A stretch of DNA of 57,426 nucleotides from Candidatus Pseudobutyricicoccus lothianensis (GCA_904419295.1 CAJFRA010000011.1:1-57426); one strand, 5' to 3'; counted from the stretch's first letter, positions 35,313-45,113 are shown. Notes: generated by a model not told the origin, from the letters alone. Translations and numbers: made by a program.

Positions 35313-37399
35313 GTGCCCACCGCCTTTTGGAACGTCACGTTGCCTAGTGCTTGGATCTGCACCGAGCTGATGATCTCATTGAAAGCCAGCACATAATATT
35401 CGGGGTAAAACTGGGCGATCAGCCGGCTCAGGTATACGCGGATCACCTGGCTGGTGAGCACGATAGGCGTCTGGGAAAGGTCGTGGAATTTCTTCAGGTG
35501 TTCGCCCAGCTGCGCTACGATCTGCTGCATGTGCTCCGGGCCCAGGGCCAGGTAAATGCCCTGCTCATTTTTGGTCAAGGCCCCGATCAGGGTCTTTTCC
35601 ACCTCGGCATCCAGAGTGACCACCCGCAGTTGGCCGTGTTCGCAGAAACGGCGGGTGATGGTGCGGCTCAGGGCGCAGCGGACGTTCTCCGTCACCAGGT
35701 CCACGTCCCGCGTCGAGCCCAGGGCGTCCAGCGCCGTCTCCAAGATCGTCTCCAGGTCCTTGATGGGCACCCCTTCCCGCAGCAGGTTCCGCAGGATCTT
35801 TTCAAATGTGGCATAGGTGATGGCGTTGGGGAATGCCTCTTCCACCAGTTCGGGCGCCGTGCGTTTCAAGTGCTCCACCATCTGGATGGTCTCCGACCGG
35901 GTGAGCAGTTCGTGGGTGTATTTTTTGATGGTCTCCGACAGATGGGTCAGCATGACGGACAAGGGGTCGATGACCGTATAGCCGTAGATCTCCGCCATCT
36001 CTTTGTTCTCCGGCAGGATCCACCGGGAGGGGATGCCGTAGGCGGGCTCCACTGTCTCGATGCCGTCCACTTCCCCCGCTGGGTTCGAAGGCTCCAAGGC
36101 CAGGTAATAATCCACCAGCAATTCGCCCCGGGCCACTTCTTCACCTTTGATCCGGATCAAATACTGGTTCGTGCCCAGCGCCGAAGAGTCATGCAGCCGC
36201 ACGGATGGGATGATAAAGCCCATGTCCTGGGCATACTGCCGGCGGAAGATGACGATCCGGTTGATGAGCTTGCCGCCGCTGGCTTCATCCACCAAGGGGA
36301 TCAGGCTGTAACCGAATTCCATTTCGATGGGTTCCACCGTCAGCAAAGAGTATACGTTGTTGATGTCTTTGTAATAGTCTTCTTCCCCCGGCTGTTTTTC
36401 CACCGGCGGAGCCGCTGCCGCCTCTGTTGCCTGGGCCAGGGCCAGCTTTTCCTGCCTTTCTGCCTTTTTCTCCACATAGACTCCCAAGGCCACCAGGCCC
36501 GCCGCTGTGACGATCAGGGCGGCTTTGGGTGTACCGGGCATCAGCGCCAGAAACACCAGCACTGCGCCGGTGACCATGATGGCCCGGGGCTGGGCGGAAA
36601 ACTGCTTGAGCACGTCGGTGTTCAAACTGCCTTCCGACACCGAACGGGTGACGATCATGCCGGTGGCCGTGGAGATCAGCAGGGCGGGCAGCTGGGAGAC
36701 CAGGCCGTCGCCGATGGTGGCGATGGAATACGTGGAAAGAACGGTAGTCAAGTCGCCGCCGCCCTGCACCATGCCGATGATCAGGCCGGCCACAAAATTG
36801 ATGAATGTGATGATCAAGCTCATCACGGCATCGCCTTTGACGATCTTGGTGGCGCCGTCCATGGCGCCGTAAAAGTCCGCTTCCTTCTGGATCTTGTGCC
36901 GGCGTTCCCGGGCCTCTTGTTCGCTGATGAGGCCGGAGCTCAGATCGGCGTCAATGGCCATCTGTTTGCCGGGCATCGCATCCAAGGTGAAGCGGGCGGC
37001 CACTTCGGCCACGCGCTCGGCGCCTTTGGTGATGACGATGAACTGCACCAACACGATGATGAGAAAGATCAGCACGCCCACCACGATATTTCCCTGGGTG
37101 ATCATGTTGCCAAAGGAGGCGATGACGTTGCCGGCAAAGCCGCCGTTCGTCAAGATCAGCCGGGTGGAAGATACGTTGAGCCCCAGGCGGAACAATGTGG
37201 TAATGAGCAGCAGGGAGGGAAAGATGGAAAACTGCAATGCCTCCGAGATGTTCATGGTGATGAGCAGGATCATAATGGAGATGGAGATGTTGACGATGAT
37301 CAGAACATCCAGCAGCGCCGGCGGCAGCGGGATGATCAAAAACAGTACGATCACCACCACCAGAAGTGATATTATGACGTTGTTGAAAATTTTCTTCAT
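35309..37399 (-). CDS. flhA: Flagellar export gate protein FlhA
   Basis: A 696-residue inner-membrane export gate protein. Eight membrane segments fill residues ~10-320, with the conserved cytoplasmic FHIPEP-region sequence around MPGKQMAIDADLSSGLI and READ-type charged loop; the large cytoplasmic domain (about 350-690) forms the nonameric docking ring. Length matches the family (~690). It follows flhB by 18 bp. In most Clostridia and Bacilli flhF and flhG come next; here sigma-28 does. Confidence 0.96.
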   Translation of the reverse strand: MKKIFNNVIISLLVVVIVLFLIIPLPPALLDVLIIVNISISIMILLITMNISEALQFSIFPSLLLITTLFRLGLNVSSTRLILTNGGFAGNVIASFGNMITQGNIVVGVLIFLIIVLVQFIVITKGAERVAEVAARFTLDAMPGKQMAIDADLSSGLISEQEARERRHKIQKEADFYGAMDGATKIVKGDAVMSLIITFINFVAGLIIGMVQGGGDLTTVLSTYSIATIGDGLVSQLPALLISTATGMIVTRSVSEGSLNTDVLKQFSAQPRAIMVTGAVLVFLALMPGTPKAALIVTAAGLVALGVYVEKKAERQEKLALAQATEAAAAPPVEKQPGEEDYYKDINNVYSLLTVEPIEMEFGYSLIPLVDEASGGKLINRIVIFRRQYAQDMGFIIPSVRLHDSSALGTNQYLIRIKGEEVARGELLVDYYLALEPSNPAGEVDGIETVEPAYGIPSRWILPENKEMAEIYGYTVIDPLSVMLTHLSETIKKYTHELLTRSETIQMVEHLKRTAPELVEEAFPNAITYATFEKILRNLLREGVPIKDLETILETALDALGSTRDVDLVTENVRCALSRTITRRFCEHGQLRVVTLDAEVEKTLIGALTKNEQGIYLALGPEHMQQIVAQLGEHLKKFHDLSQTPIVLTSQVIRVYLSRLIAQFYPEYYVLAFNEIISSVQIQALGNVTFQKAVGT

Positions 37400-37417
37400 C
37401 GTCTCACCATTCTTCGT

Positions 37418-38506
37418 TTAGGGGTTGCCTGGGTTCTTGGGGATCTCGTTTTTTTGGTTCAGCTGGAAGATATAGACCAACACTTCGGCCACAGGGCCGT
37501 AAAATTCCAAGGGGATCTCTTGGTTGAGCTCCACAGCGGCATAAAGGGACCGGGCCAGGGGCACATTTTCCACCACAGCCACCCGGTTTTCTTCTGCCAC
37601 TTTGGCAATGCGCTGCGCCAGCTCATCCACGCCTTTGGCCACCACCACAGGGGCGTTGTCCCGCTCTGGCTTATAGCGCAGGGCAACGGCAAAGTGGGTG
37701 GGGTTTCGGATGACCACATCGGCTTTGGGCACTTGCTGCATCATGCGGCTTTGGGCCATGCGGCGCTGCACCTCTCTGATCTTGCTCTTGATCTGAGGGT
37801 CGCCTTCCATCTGCTTGTACTCTTCTTTGATCTCTTGCTTGGACATGCGCAGCTGCCGCTCGTAATCCCACCACTGGTAGAAAAAGTCGAAGGCCGCCAG
37901 CGCCGTAAACGCGATGACAATGCGGATGACCATGGAGAAGGCCTTTTCAAACAAGCTGCTGCAGGCCCAATCCACATCGGCATACATATACTGGGGCAGC
38001 TGGAAGACCAGATCCTGCAAAAACTGGTACAAAATGACCAGCAGCACCGTGATCTTCAGCATCCCTTTCAGCGCCTCGATGATGCTGCGCATGGAAAACA
38101 GCCGTTTGAAGCCCTGCAGCGGGCTGATGCGGCTGAACTTTGGTTTGATGGCCTCGCCGGCCACCAGCAGTTTCGTCTGGGCAAAAGTGCTGGCAACGGC
38201 CAACAGGGCGGTGACGGCCAGCAGCGGCCCCGCTGTTTTGACCACCACCAGGGTGGATTGCACAAGCAGCTCCCGGACAAAAGCCCCCAGCTGGCCCACT
38301 TCCAGGTTTGCGGCATAGCCCAAACAAAATTGGAAAAACTGGTCGAATTGCTCCACCATGCCCCCGGCTGTCAGCCGCAGCACGGCAAAGCTGCCGATCA
38401 GGGTGGCCACCGTCACCGCATCCCGGCTGAGGAACACATTGCCCTTTTTTCGGGCGTCCCGCCGTTTTTTGGGCGTGGCTTTTTCGGTTTTTGAGCTGTC
38501 CGCCAC
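37418..38506 (-). CDS. flhB: Flagellar export switch protein FlhB
   Basis: A 362-residue protein with four membrane segments and a cytoplasmic domain carrying the self-cleaving NPTH at 268-271, which switches export from hook to filament substrates. The N-terminus (KTEKATPKKRRDARKKG) is typical. The start is GTG with GGGGGATC before it. Confidence 0.95.
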   Translation of the reverse strand: MADSSKTEKATPKKRRDARKKGNVFLSRDAVTVATLIGSFAVLRLTAGGMVEQFDQFFQFCLGYAANLEVGQLGAFVRELLVQSTLVVVKTAGPLLAVTALLAVASTFAQTKLLVAGEAIKPKFSRISPLQGFKRLFSMRSIIEALKGMLKITVLLVILYQFLQDLVFQLPQYMYADVDWACSSLFEKAFSMVIRIVIAFTALAAFDFFYQWWDYERQLRMSKQEIKEEYKQMEGDPQIKSKIREVQRRMAQSRMMQQVPKADVVIRNPTHFAVALRYKPERDNAPVVVAKGVDELAQRIAKVAEENRVAVVENVPLARSLYAAVELNQEIPLEFYGPVAEVLVYIFQLNQKNEIPKNPGNP

Positions 38507-38542
38507 AGATGATCCCCCCTCGGTTGCGCGGTATCCGGTCTA

Positions 38543-39307
38543 TCAGGCGGCCAAGGCCAACACCTGGTGCAGCGAATCCAGCATGGTCCTCTCCGCCTCC
38601 AGCAGGAAATCGCTGAAAGGCGCCATCAGCAGCAGGACCAATACCAAGCCCAGCACCACTTTGAGCTCGATGTTGATGACAAAGGCGTTGATCTGGGGAA
38701 TGGCTTTCATCAAAATGCCCATGCCCACCTGACCGATCAGTTCAGCCGCCAGCACCGGCAGGCTCAGCTGCACGGCCAGCAGGAAGGTCTGGATGAAAAG
38801 CTCCACCATGGCATTGGCCATATCTGCCCCCAGGGAAACTGCCCCGAAGGCCACTACATCCCCTGAGGTCAGCAGGATGCGAAACAGGGTCTGGTGGCCC
38901 CCCGCCGCGAAAAACAGCAGGATCATCAACACGTTGAGCAGTGTGCTGGTCACCGAAGAGTTCATCTGGGAGCCTGCATCGTAGGTGGAAGCCATGCTCA
39001 TGCCCATCTGGCTGTCCATGGTAAAGCCCGCCAGCGACGGGATCATGAAAAACAGGTGCATCACAAAGCCTACGGCAAACCCCAGCAGCAGTTCCAGCAG
39101 CAGCCGCACCACCAGTTCCAGCAGCGTGGCCGGCACCGCCACTGCCGCGCTGCCAGAGCCGGCGAACACGGCGGAAGCCAGCACAAGGACCAGGCCGGCC
39201 CGTACGATCGCCGGGCTGTTGTTCCGGCCCAGCAAAGGGTTAAACAGCACAAAGCCCGACATGCGCATGGTGATATACAGGAACAAGGTGAGCTGTGCCC
39301 AATCCAT
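38543..39307 (-). CDS. fliR: Flagellar export gate protein FliR
   Basis: A 254-residue polytopic membrane protein, with five to six hydrophobic segments and the family pattern GFVLFNPLLGRNNSPAIVRAG (split about 18-38). FliR forms the core export gate with FliP and FliQ. It lies 12 bp after fliQ and 37 bp before flhB, the standard order. Confidence 0.94.
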   Translation of the reverse strand: MDWAQLTLFLYITMRMSGFVLFNPLLGRNNSPAIVRAGLVLVLASAVFAGSGSAAVAVPATLLELVVRLLLELLLGFAVGFVMHLFFMIPSLAGFTMDSQMGMSMASTYDAGSQMNSSVTSTLLNVLMILLFFAAGGHQTLFRILLTSGDVVAFGAVSLGADMANAMVELFIQTFLLAVQLSLPVLAAELIGQVGMGILMKAIPQINAFVINIELKVVLGLVLVLLLMAPFSDFLLEAERTMLDSLHQVLALAA

Positions 39308-39319
39308 GTCTTACTCCTT

Positions 39320-39580
39320 TCAGCCCAGCATCATGGTAAAAAGGCTGCGGGTGTATTCCTGCAGCGTGCTCAGCATCCAGCTGCCGCCCACCAGAAACAC
39401 CACGACCACCACGATCAGCTTGAGGATAAAGGAGAGGGACTGTTCGTGGATCTGGGTGACCGCTTGGAATATGGCCACTAAGATACCCACTGCCATGCTG
39501 AGGATCAGCAGCGGCCCGCCCAGTTTCAGGGCTACCATCACGCCTTCCCGCAGGGTATCGCTGACTGTTGCGGCATCCAT
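39320..39580 (-). CDS. fliQ: Flagellar export gate protein FliQ
   Basis: An 86-residue protein with two membrane segments (about 17-39 and 52-72) and the family's GILVAIFQAVTQIHEQSLSF loop. Four copies join FliP and FliR in the gate. GGAGGAAT precedes the ATG. Confidence 0.95.
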   Translation of the reverse strand: MDAATVSDTLREGVMVALKLGGPLLILSMAVGILVAIFQAVTQIHEQSLSFILKLIVVVVVFLVGGSWMLSTLQEYTRSLFTMMLG

Positions 39581-39603
39581 CGGTCATTCCTCCTTTCCCG
39601 CAC

Positions 39604-40266
39604 TCATCGGAACCCCTGTACCAGGGTGGAAAACAGCAGCTGCCAGCCATCCAGCGTAATGAAGAGCAGCAGCTTGAAGGGGGCGGAAATCATAGAAGGC
39701 GGCAGCATGATCATGCCCATGGACATCAGGGTACTGGAGACCACGATGTCGATCAGCATAAAGGGGATATAGAGCAAAAAGCCGATCTCAAAGGCCCGCT
39801 TCAGCTCACTGGTCATAAAAGAGGGGACGATGATGCGCAGCGGCAGCTCCATGGCCTCTTCCTCATCGGCCGGCGCCGGCTGATCCGCCAGTTCGCAGAA
39901 CATCTCCATGGCGGAGTTCTCCGTGTTGCGCAGCATGAAGTCTTTGAGCGGCACCTGGGCCCTGTCCAAAAATTCCTGCTGGGAGATCGTCTGGGCCACA
40001 TAGGGGTCATAGGCCTGGGTCTTGATCTGCGAGAGCACAGGCCCCATGGTGAACAAGGTGAGGAACAGGGCGATGCCCACCAGCACCAGGTTGGGCGGCG
40101 TCTGCTGGGTGCCCATCGCCGTGCGCAAAAACGAAAGGGAGATGACGTAACGGGTGAAGGAAGTCATCATCACCAGCAGAGAAGGTAGCAAGGTGATGAT
40201 GGTCGTCAGGAACAAGATCTCCAGCACCTGTACATTGTCGCCATTGATATTGATCAGGCCATCCAC
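39604..40266 (-). CDS. fliP: Flagellar export gate protein FliP
   Basis: A 220-residue membrane protein. MMTSFTRYVISLSFLRTAMGTQQTPPN-type sequence (about 33-58) and the C-terminal SSTLMSMGMIMLPPSMISAP are FliP signatures. Five copies form the gate pore. The length matches Bacillus FliP (about 221), so the N-terminus is not truncated. The GTG start follows GGAGG by a single base; no other start is available because a stop lies just upstream, so initiation may depend on coupling to fliO. Confidence 0.94.
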   Translation of the reverse strand: MDGLININGDNVQVLEILFLTTIITLLPSLLVMMTSFTRYVISLSFLRTAMGTQQTPPNLVLVGIALFLTLFTMGPVLSQIKTQAYDPYVAQTISQQEFLDRAQVPLKDFMLRNTENSAMEMFCELADQPAPADEEEAMELPLRIIVPSFMTSELKRAFEIGFLLYIPFMLIDIVVSSTLMSMGMIMLPPSMISAPFKLLLFITLDGWQLLFSTLVQGFR

Positions 40267-40275
40267 GCCTCCGGC

Positions 40276-40644
40276 TCATCCCCTTTCTTTTTTCCCCTGT
40301 TTTTTCAGCTGGGAAAGCAGCGCTTCCCGAAAGCTGGGCGGCGCGCCCTCCTCCGGGCCTTGGTGCCACTGCTGGCCCTCTTCCGGCGTCAGTTCCGCCA
40401 GTGTCTGTATGTTGTTGGCCGTGGCGCCCAGCAGGAAAAACCGCTGGCCCACCTGTACCACCATCAGCTTTTGGTCCCGCGCCACCGGCATCTGTTCCAG
40501 CACTTGCATGTGCCGTTCTCCCCGCGCCATGGCAAAGCCTTTGGGCACCCGGAGGGCCAGCAGCCGGGTGGCGTAATAGGCCAGCACCAAAATAGCGCCG
40601 ATGACGGCCAAGGCGCCCACCAGCGACAGCAACGCGCTGCCCAT
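40276..40644 (-). CDS. fliO: FliO/FliZ-like flagellar assembly protein
   Basis: A 122-residue protein with one N-terminal membrane segment (about 5-27) and a small soluble domain with HMQVLEQMPVARDQKLMVVQVGQRFFLLGAT (about 45-75), the FliO pattern. FliO helps FliP assemble into the gate. It starts 4 bp after cheY and ends 9 bp before fliP. Confidence 0.85.
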   Translation of the reverse strand: MGSALLSLVGALAVIGAILVLAYYATRLLALRVPKGFAMARGERHMQVLEQMPVARDQKLMVVQVGQRFFLLGATANNIQTLAELTPEEGQQWHQGPEEGAPPSFREALLSQLKKQGKKERG

Positions 40645-40648
40645 GGCG

Positions 40649-41014
40649 TCAGGGCGTGCCGACGATGGAACTGACGGTCTTCAGCACCCGGTCGGGCTTA
40701 AAGGGCTTGACGATGAAATCCTTGGCGCCCGAGCGCACCGCGTCGATCACCATGCTCTCCTGCCCCATGGCGGAGCACATCACCACGTTGGCATTGGGGT
40801 CTTTGGCCCGGATGGCTTTCAACGCCTCCAGCCCATCCATGTTGGGCATGGTGATATCCATCATCACAAGATCGGGGTGCAGTTCATCGTATTTTTCCAC
40901 TGCATCCGCGCCGTCCACTGCCTCGTGCACATCGGTATAGCCGTTTTTGTTCAGGGTATCTTTGATGACTTTGCGCATGAAAGCGGCGTCATCCACCAAT
41001 AAAATCTTAGCCAT
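40649..41014 (-). CDS. cheY: Chemotaxis response regulator CheY
   Basis: A 121-residue single receiver domain: Asp8 and Asp9 of the metal pocket, phosphoacceptor Asp53 in MMDITMPNMDG, Ser in CSAMGQ, and Lys in FIVKPF. Phosphorylated CheY binds the motor switch (FliM). ATG 41014 was chosen since MAKILLVDDAAFMRK is the standard start and AAGGATGG precedes it. It sits after fliY, as in Bacillus. Confidence 0.96.
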   Translation of the reverse strand: MAKILLVDDAAFMRKVIKDTLNKNGYTDVHEAVDGADAVEKYDELHPDLVMMDITMPNMDGLEALKAIRAKDPNANVVMCSAMGQESMVIDAVRSGAKDFIVKPFKPDRVLKTVSSIVGTP

Positions 41015-41076
41015 GTTGAACCATCCTTTTTTCCATGTAATTATATCTTTCAACGGAACTCAGGTCCCAAGACCCA

Positions 41077-42321
41077 TTACGCATCGGCGACGCCTTCCAC
41101 GCCGGGTTTCTGCAAGATCTCTGTGATGCGGACGCCAAAGTTATCGTCCACCACCACCACATCGCCCCGGGCGATGCACTTGCCATTGACGAACAGATCC
41201 ACTTGGTCTCCTGCCAGCTTATCCAGCACCACCAGCGAGCCTTTGGAGAATGTGAGGATCTCTTCCACCTTGCGGCGGGTCCGCCCGATCTCCACCGACA
41301 CTTCCAAGGGTACCGACAAGATGAGGTCCAGGTTTTGGGCCTGTTCTTCTCCCAAAGAGTCCAGCGGCGAGAGCTGCGGCATCTCCACCGGCTTGGTGGG
41401 GATCACTTTGGGCTCGGCCTGCTGAGGCGGATAGGGGTAGGGATAAGGCGGATAATAATAGGGGTATGCCCCCGGCTGCGGCCACCCGGCAGGGGGTTGG
41501 CCCGGCGCCGCGGCAGGCGGCGGGGTCTGTCCCTGGGCCGGCGCTCCCACGGGCTGGGCAGCAACCGGCTGGGCCGGCTGGGGCGCAGGCTGGGCAGCCG
41601 CCGGTTCGGGCCCGGCGGACGTGAACACAGGGGCAGGGGAGGGCGCCGGTTCGGACGGAACTGCAGCCACAGGGGCGGCAGCGGCCGGCTGTTCCTGCAC
41701 CGCAAGCTCCGCCGTCCCGTCGTCACCGCTCAAGCCAAAGCTGGAGATCAGATCCCGAGCCAGATCCACCGACATGACGTTCAAAAATTCGCTTTCCAGA
41801 GCCCCTTCGATGATGAGCTTGAACCGCACCACCACGATCGGCCCTGCGTTGGCGGGAAAGTGCTCCTGCTTGAAGTTGTCAAAATCTTTGAGTTCGTAGG
41901 ATTCCGGCGTGGAGATATTCACCATGCGCCCCAAGAAATCCGACAGGGCCGTGGAAGCCGCTCCCATCATTTGGTTCATCAATTCACAGACAGCGCTCAC
42001 TGTCAGCTCATTGAGCTCAAACTCCTCGTCCGGTGTTTCGCTGCCCATCAAAATATCCACGATGACTTTGACGTCACTCCGTTTGAGCAGCATGATGTTG
42101 CTGCCCTCCAACCCTGAGACATACTTGATGACGACGGCGATGGCAGGTTCCAGGTCGCCCAAAGAAAAATCTTTGGCGTCTATGACGGATACTTGGGGCG
42201 TTGTAATATCCACCCGGTTATCCAACATGTTGGAAACCGCCGTAGCCGAGGAGCCAAGGCTGATGTTCATAATTTCGCCGATGGCGTCGATCTCCATCGG
42301 ACTGAAAATACTCTTTTCCAT
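41077..42321 (-). CDS. fliY: Motor switch phosphatase FliY (CheC-FliN fusion)
   Basis: A 414-residue switch protein. Residues ~1-200 are CheC-like, with phosphatase motifs EIMNISLGSSATA (about 15-27) and VCELMNQMMGAASTAL (about 110-125). Residues ~210-320 are a long Ala/Pro/Gln-rich linker that ends in a tyrosine-proline run. Residues ~330-410 are the FliN domain (VPLEVSVEIGRTRRKVEEIL and the following SKGS and ARGDVVVVDDNFGVRI). It both completes the C-ring and removes phosphate from CheY-P at the motor. The start follows the fliM stop by 2 bp. Confidence 0.95.
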   Translation of the reverse strand: MEKSIFSPMEIDAIGEIMNISLGSSATAVSNMLDNRVDITTPQVSVIDAKDFSLGDLEPAIAVVIKYVSGLEGSNIMLLKRSDVKVIVDILMGSETPDEEFELNELTVSAVCELMNQMMGAASTALSDFLGRMVNISTPESYELKDFDNFKQEHFPANAGPIVVVRFKLIIEGALESEFLNVMSVDLARDLISSFGLSGDDGTAELAVQEQPAAAAPVAAVPSEPAPSPAPVFTSAGPEPAAAQPAPQPAQPVAAQPVGAPAQGQTPPPAAAPGQPPAGWPQPGAYPYYYPPYPYPYPPQQAEPKVIPTKPVEMPQLSPLDSLGEEQAQNLDLILSVPLEVSVEIGRTRRKVEEILTFSKGSLVVLDKLAGDQVDLFVNGKCIARGDVVVVDDNFGVRITEILQKPGVEGVADA

Positions 42322-42325
42322 AGTC

Positions 42326-43330
42326 CTAATTGCTCCTTCTCTCTACGTTGTGATATGTTTCCATGATCTTAATGGCTTTGTTTTTGTTGTAGACGCCCAT
42401 GCGGCCTTCAAACCACCGCTGGCCCCCTATGATCAGCTGTATCAGCCCATCTTTCGATTGGTTCAGGTCGATCACATCCCCTTCGTTCAAGTGATAGATG
42501 TCCTGAAGCTGCAACGTCGTGCGCCCGAGCTCAGCCACGATCTCCAGGTCAGAGTCCCGCAGGCTGTCGAAAATGTCCTCTGTATTGTCTTCTCCGCTGG
42601 GCCGCCGGCTGTTTTTATCCCGGCTGATGATGGCGAACAAATTGGTGAGCATCATACCCGGCAAGCAGATGCTCAGCCGCCCTTCGCAGTTGGGGAAAGT
42701 CATTCGGATATCCACGATCACCACGGTCTCATCCAGCCCGATGAGCTGCATCAACGTGGGGTTGACTTCCACCCGGTCAAAGGTGAAGGACAAGTCGATG
42801 TAATTTTCCCAGCTGGCTCCTAAGGGGCCGATGAGCTCCTGCATGATATTTTCATACAGCCGCAATTCCACATCGGTGAAGTTGTATTCCGGGTCGATGT
42901 AGCCCTCCGTATCCCCTTCTCCGCCCAGCAATCGGTCCATCATGCTCAGGCTCACCGGGGTGGTCATATAGAGCAGCACCGGCGTCTCTTCCTGCTTGCC
43001 CTGGCAGGTCATCCGGGCCAGCGTCAGCACATCCCCCTCTGTCAGCGCGTTGGAAAATTCGTAATAGCGCTGTTCTTCCACCGAATCCACCTGGATCTCG
43101 CAGGCCGTGTGCAGCAAAGCGTTGATGCGTGAATTGATCATGCGGGTATAGCTGTCAAAAATGCTGTTGAGCATTTTGATCCGGTCGCGGGTAAACTTGC
43201 GCGGGCTGTAAAAATCGTATTTCCGATATTTTTTCTCTGGCTCTTTTTCCGTAGAATTCAGATCCATATCCCCGCTGCGGGCCGCATTCAACAGGGCGTC
43301 AATTTGACTTTGCGATAAAACTTCTGCCAT
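42326..43330 (-). CDS. fliM: Flagellar motor switch protein FliM
   Basis: A 334-residue C-ring protein. The N-terminal EVLSQSQIDALLNAA (about 3-17) is the CheY-P-binding peptide; KYDFYSPRKFTRDRIKMLN starts the middle domain (about 38-235), and the C-terminal FliN-like domain (about 250-325) has the usual ELGRTTLQL and EGDVIDLNQ motifs. No fliL gene lies between it and motB, unlike many related operons. Confidence 0.96.
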   Translation of the reverse strand: MAEVLSQSQIDALLNAARSGDMDLNSTEKEPEKKYRKYDFYSPRKFTRDRIKMLNSIFDSYTRMINSRINALLHTACEIQVDSVEEQRYYEFSNALTEGDVLTLARMTCQGKQEETPVLLYMTTPVSLSMMDRLLGGEGDTEGYIDPEYNFTDVELRLYENIMQELIGPLGASWENYIDLSFTFDRVEVNPTLMQLIGLDETVVIVDIRMTFPNCEGRLSICLPGMMLTNLFAIISRDKNSRRPSGEDNTEDIFDSLRDSDLEIVAELGRTTLQLQDIYHLNEGDVIDLNQSKDGLIQLIIGGQRWFEGRMGVYNKNKAIKIMETYHNVERRSN

Positions 43331-43365
43331 AGGCCTATCCTCATCTCGTTATAAGCTGCGCCGGC

Positions 43366-44175
43366 TCACGGGTTCTGGCTCTGGGCGTCTGTGCCTGTCT
43401 GCCCCGCTGTCTGCTGCTCTCCCGGCTGCTCGGAGCCCCGGGTGGTATAGTATTGGGTGATGTCGTCCCCGGCCTCGCTGCCCAGATCCAAGCCGGTGAT
43501 GATCATTTCCACCCGGCGGTTTTCCGCCCGGCCCTCTGCTGTGCCATTGTCGGCCACAGGCCGCCACTGGCCATAACCCACGCTGACCATGCGGGCGGGG
43601 TCCAAAATGTTCTTTTCCTGCAGATATACCAACACCACAGTGGCCCGGTTGGAGGCGAGGAACCGGTCCACCTGCACGTTGTTCATCCGGCCCGGTGTGC
43701 TCTGAGCCGTGTGGCCCAAGATCCGTATCTCATCGATGGAGTCGCTGGCCTGCTGCAGGATCTGGGCCACATTGTCCAGCACGGCCTGCCCTTCAGGCAG
43801 CAATGTATAGCTGTCGCCCTCAAAGAAAATGGCATCCCGAAAGGAAACAAACACATAGCCGTCGCCTTTTGTCACCGATATGTTTTCCGCCGCCTGCTGC
43901 TGGGCCGCATAGTTTTGCAGCTGCTCGTAAAGCTCATTGATGTTCTGGTCCACATCGGCCTGGGTCATCCCAGTCTGGTCGCCGCCGTTGCCCATCATTT
44001 CCGTCACTTCTTCGATGGCATCCGGGTTGAAGCTCTGCACTAATTTTTGCCATTTTTGCTGATCCAGCGTCGACATGGAGTAGAGCAAGACAAAGAAGCA
44101 GAGCAGCAATGTGACCATGTCGCCATAGGTATCCATCCAGCTGGCGCCGCCGCTGCCTTTATTCCTTTTCATCAT
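43366..44175 (-). CDS. motB: Flagellar stator protein MotB
   Basis: A 269-residue stator subunit. The single membrane segment (about 18-40) has the ion-binding Asp19 in DTYGDMVTLLLCFFVLL; the OmpA-like peptidoglycan-binding domain (about 125-240) has ILGHTAQSTPGRMNN and NRRVEMIITG. A Gln/Thr/Gly-rich tail follows. Two in-frame ATG codons (44175, 44172) are equally likely; the longer frame runs back into motA. Which ion is used cannot be read from this. Confidence 0.94.
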   Translation of the reverse strand: MMKRNKGSGGASWMDTYGDMVTLLLCFFVLLYSMSTLDQQKWQKLVQSFNPDAIEEVTEMMGNGGDQTGMTQADVDQNINELYEQLQNYAAQQQAAENISVTKGDGYVFVSFRDAIFFEGDSYTLLPEGQAVLDNVAQILQQASDSIDEIRILGHTAQSTPGRMNNVQVDRFLASNRATVVLVYLQEKNILDPARMVSVGYGQWRPVADNGTAEGRAENRRVEMIITGLDLGSEAGDDITQYYTTRGSEQPGEQQTAGQTGTDAQSQNP

Positions 44176-44206
44176 AGGAACGATCCCTTCTCCCTTGAAA
44201 ATCGGA

Positions 44207-45052
44207 TTATTCTTCTTCGCTGCCGCTCCGTCTTCTGCTGCCCTTTCCGCCGCCCATAGCAGCATCGCGCTGCTGCTGGGCCATAAACGTCAGCAGTTTT
44301 TCCCGCAGTGATTTGGGGTTCTCACCGGCTTGAATGGAGACGATGCCATCTACAATGATCATTTTGCAAAGCACTTCATCTGCATCCCGGGAACGCAGGT
44401 TGCTGGCGATGGGGTTGAAGATCATGTGGGCCAATACGCAGCCGTACAATGTGGTGATCAAGGCAGTACCCATGTCGCCGCCGATGCTGTTGGAACCGCT
44501 TTCCAGGTTCATGCCTTTCAGCATGTTGATCAAACCTACCAGGGTGCCCACCATGCCGAAGGCCGGCGCTACAGAGGAACCCTTTTCATACATGCTGGCC
44601 ACGTCATCATGGCGTGCCGACATGCATTCGATGTCGTTGTTCAAAATGCTCCGCACCTTATCGGGGTCTGTGGCGTCTACGATCAGCATGATGGCCTGGC
44701 GGAAGAAGGGGTCTTCCTGCTGGTTTGCCCGTTCTTCCAGGGCCAGCAAACCGTTTTTACGGGCAACCTGGGCCAGTTCTACCAACTCATCAATGTAGCT
44801 GACCGGGTCATACTTTTTGGTATTCAGCATGATCTTAAAGTGCCTGGGCATGCTCTTGAGCATTTTTGCAGGGAAGCTGGCAACAATGACAGCGAATGTA
44901 CAGCCGATGGTGATCAAAATACTGGAAACATCAAAAAAGTTTATCAACTGGTTAAAATCCAGCGTCAAGACATTGTCCACTGTCCGGAATGCCATGCCAA
45001 AGATCAAAATGACGATCGCAAGGATCGTGCCGATCAAATAGGTGAGATTCAT
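44207..45052 (-). CDS. motA: Flagellar stator protein MotA
   Basis: A 281-residue membrane protein with four membrane segments. The PAFGMVGTLVGLINML motif (about 165-180) and the cytoplasmic loop with charged residues that act on FliG are present. With MotB it forms the ion-driven stator. The tail is Gly/Ser/Arg-rich. Confidence 0.95.
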   Translation of the reverse strand: MNLTYLIGTILAIVILIFGMAFRTVDNVLTLDFNQLINFFDVSSILITIGCTFAVIVASFPAKMLKSMPRHFKIMLNTKKYDPVSYIDELVELAQVARKNGLLALEERANQQEDPFFRQAIMLIVDATDPDKVRSILNNDIECMSARHDDVASMYEKGSSVAPAFGMVGTLVGLINMLKGMNLESGSNSIGGDMGTALITTLYGCVLAHMIFNPIASNLRSRDADEVLCKMIIVDGIVSIQAGENPKSLREKLLTFMAQQQRDAAMGGGKGSRRRSGSEEE

Positions 45053-45113
45053 CTTCCTTTGTTCGCCTCCGTCCGGCTTTTCTTATCACACCGGGTTAAT
45101 TCTATAGCGCCGG

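Noticed and set aside
39604..40266. Truncated fliP
   Set aside because: The length equals that of Bacillus FliP and all conserved membrane segments are present; only the start site is unusual.
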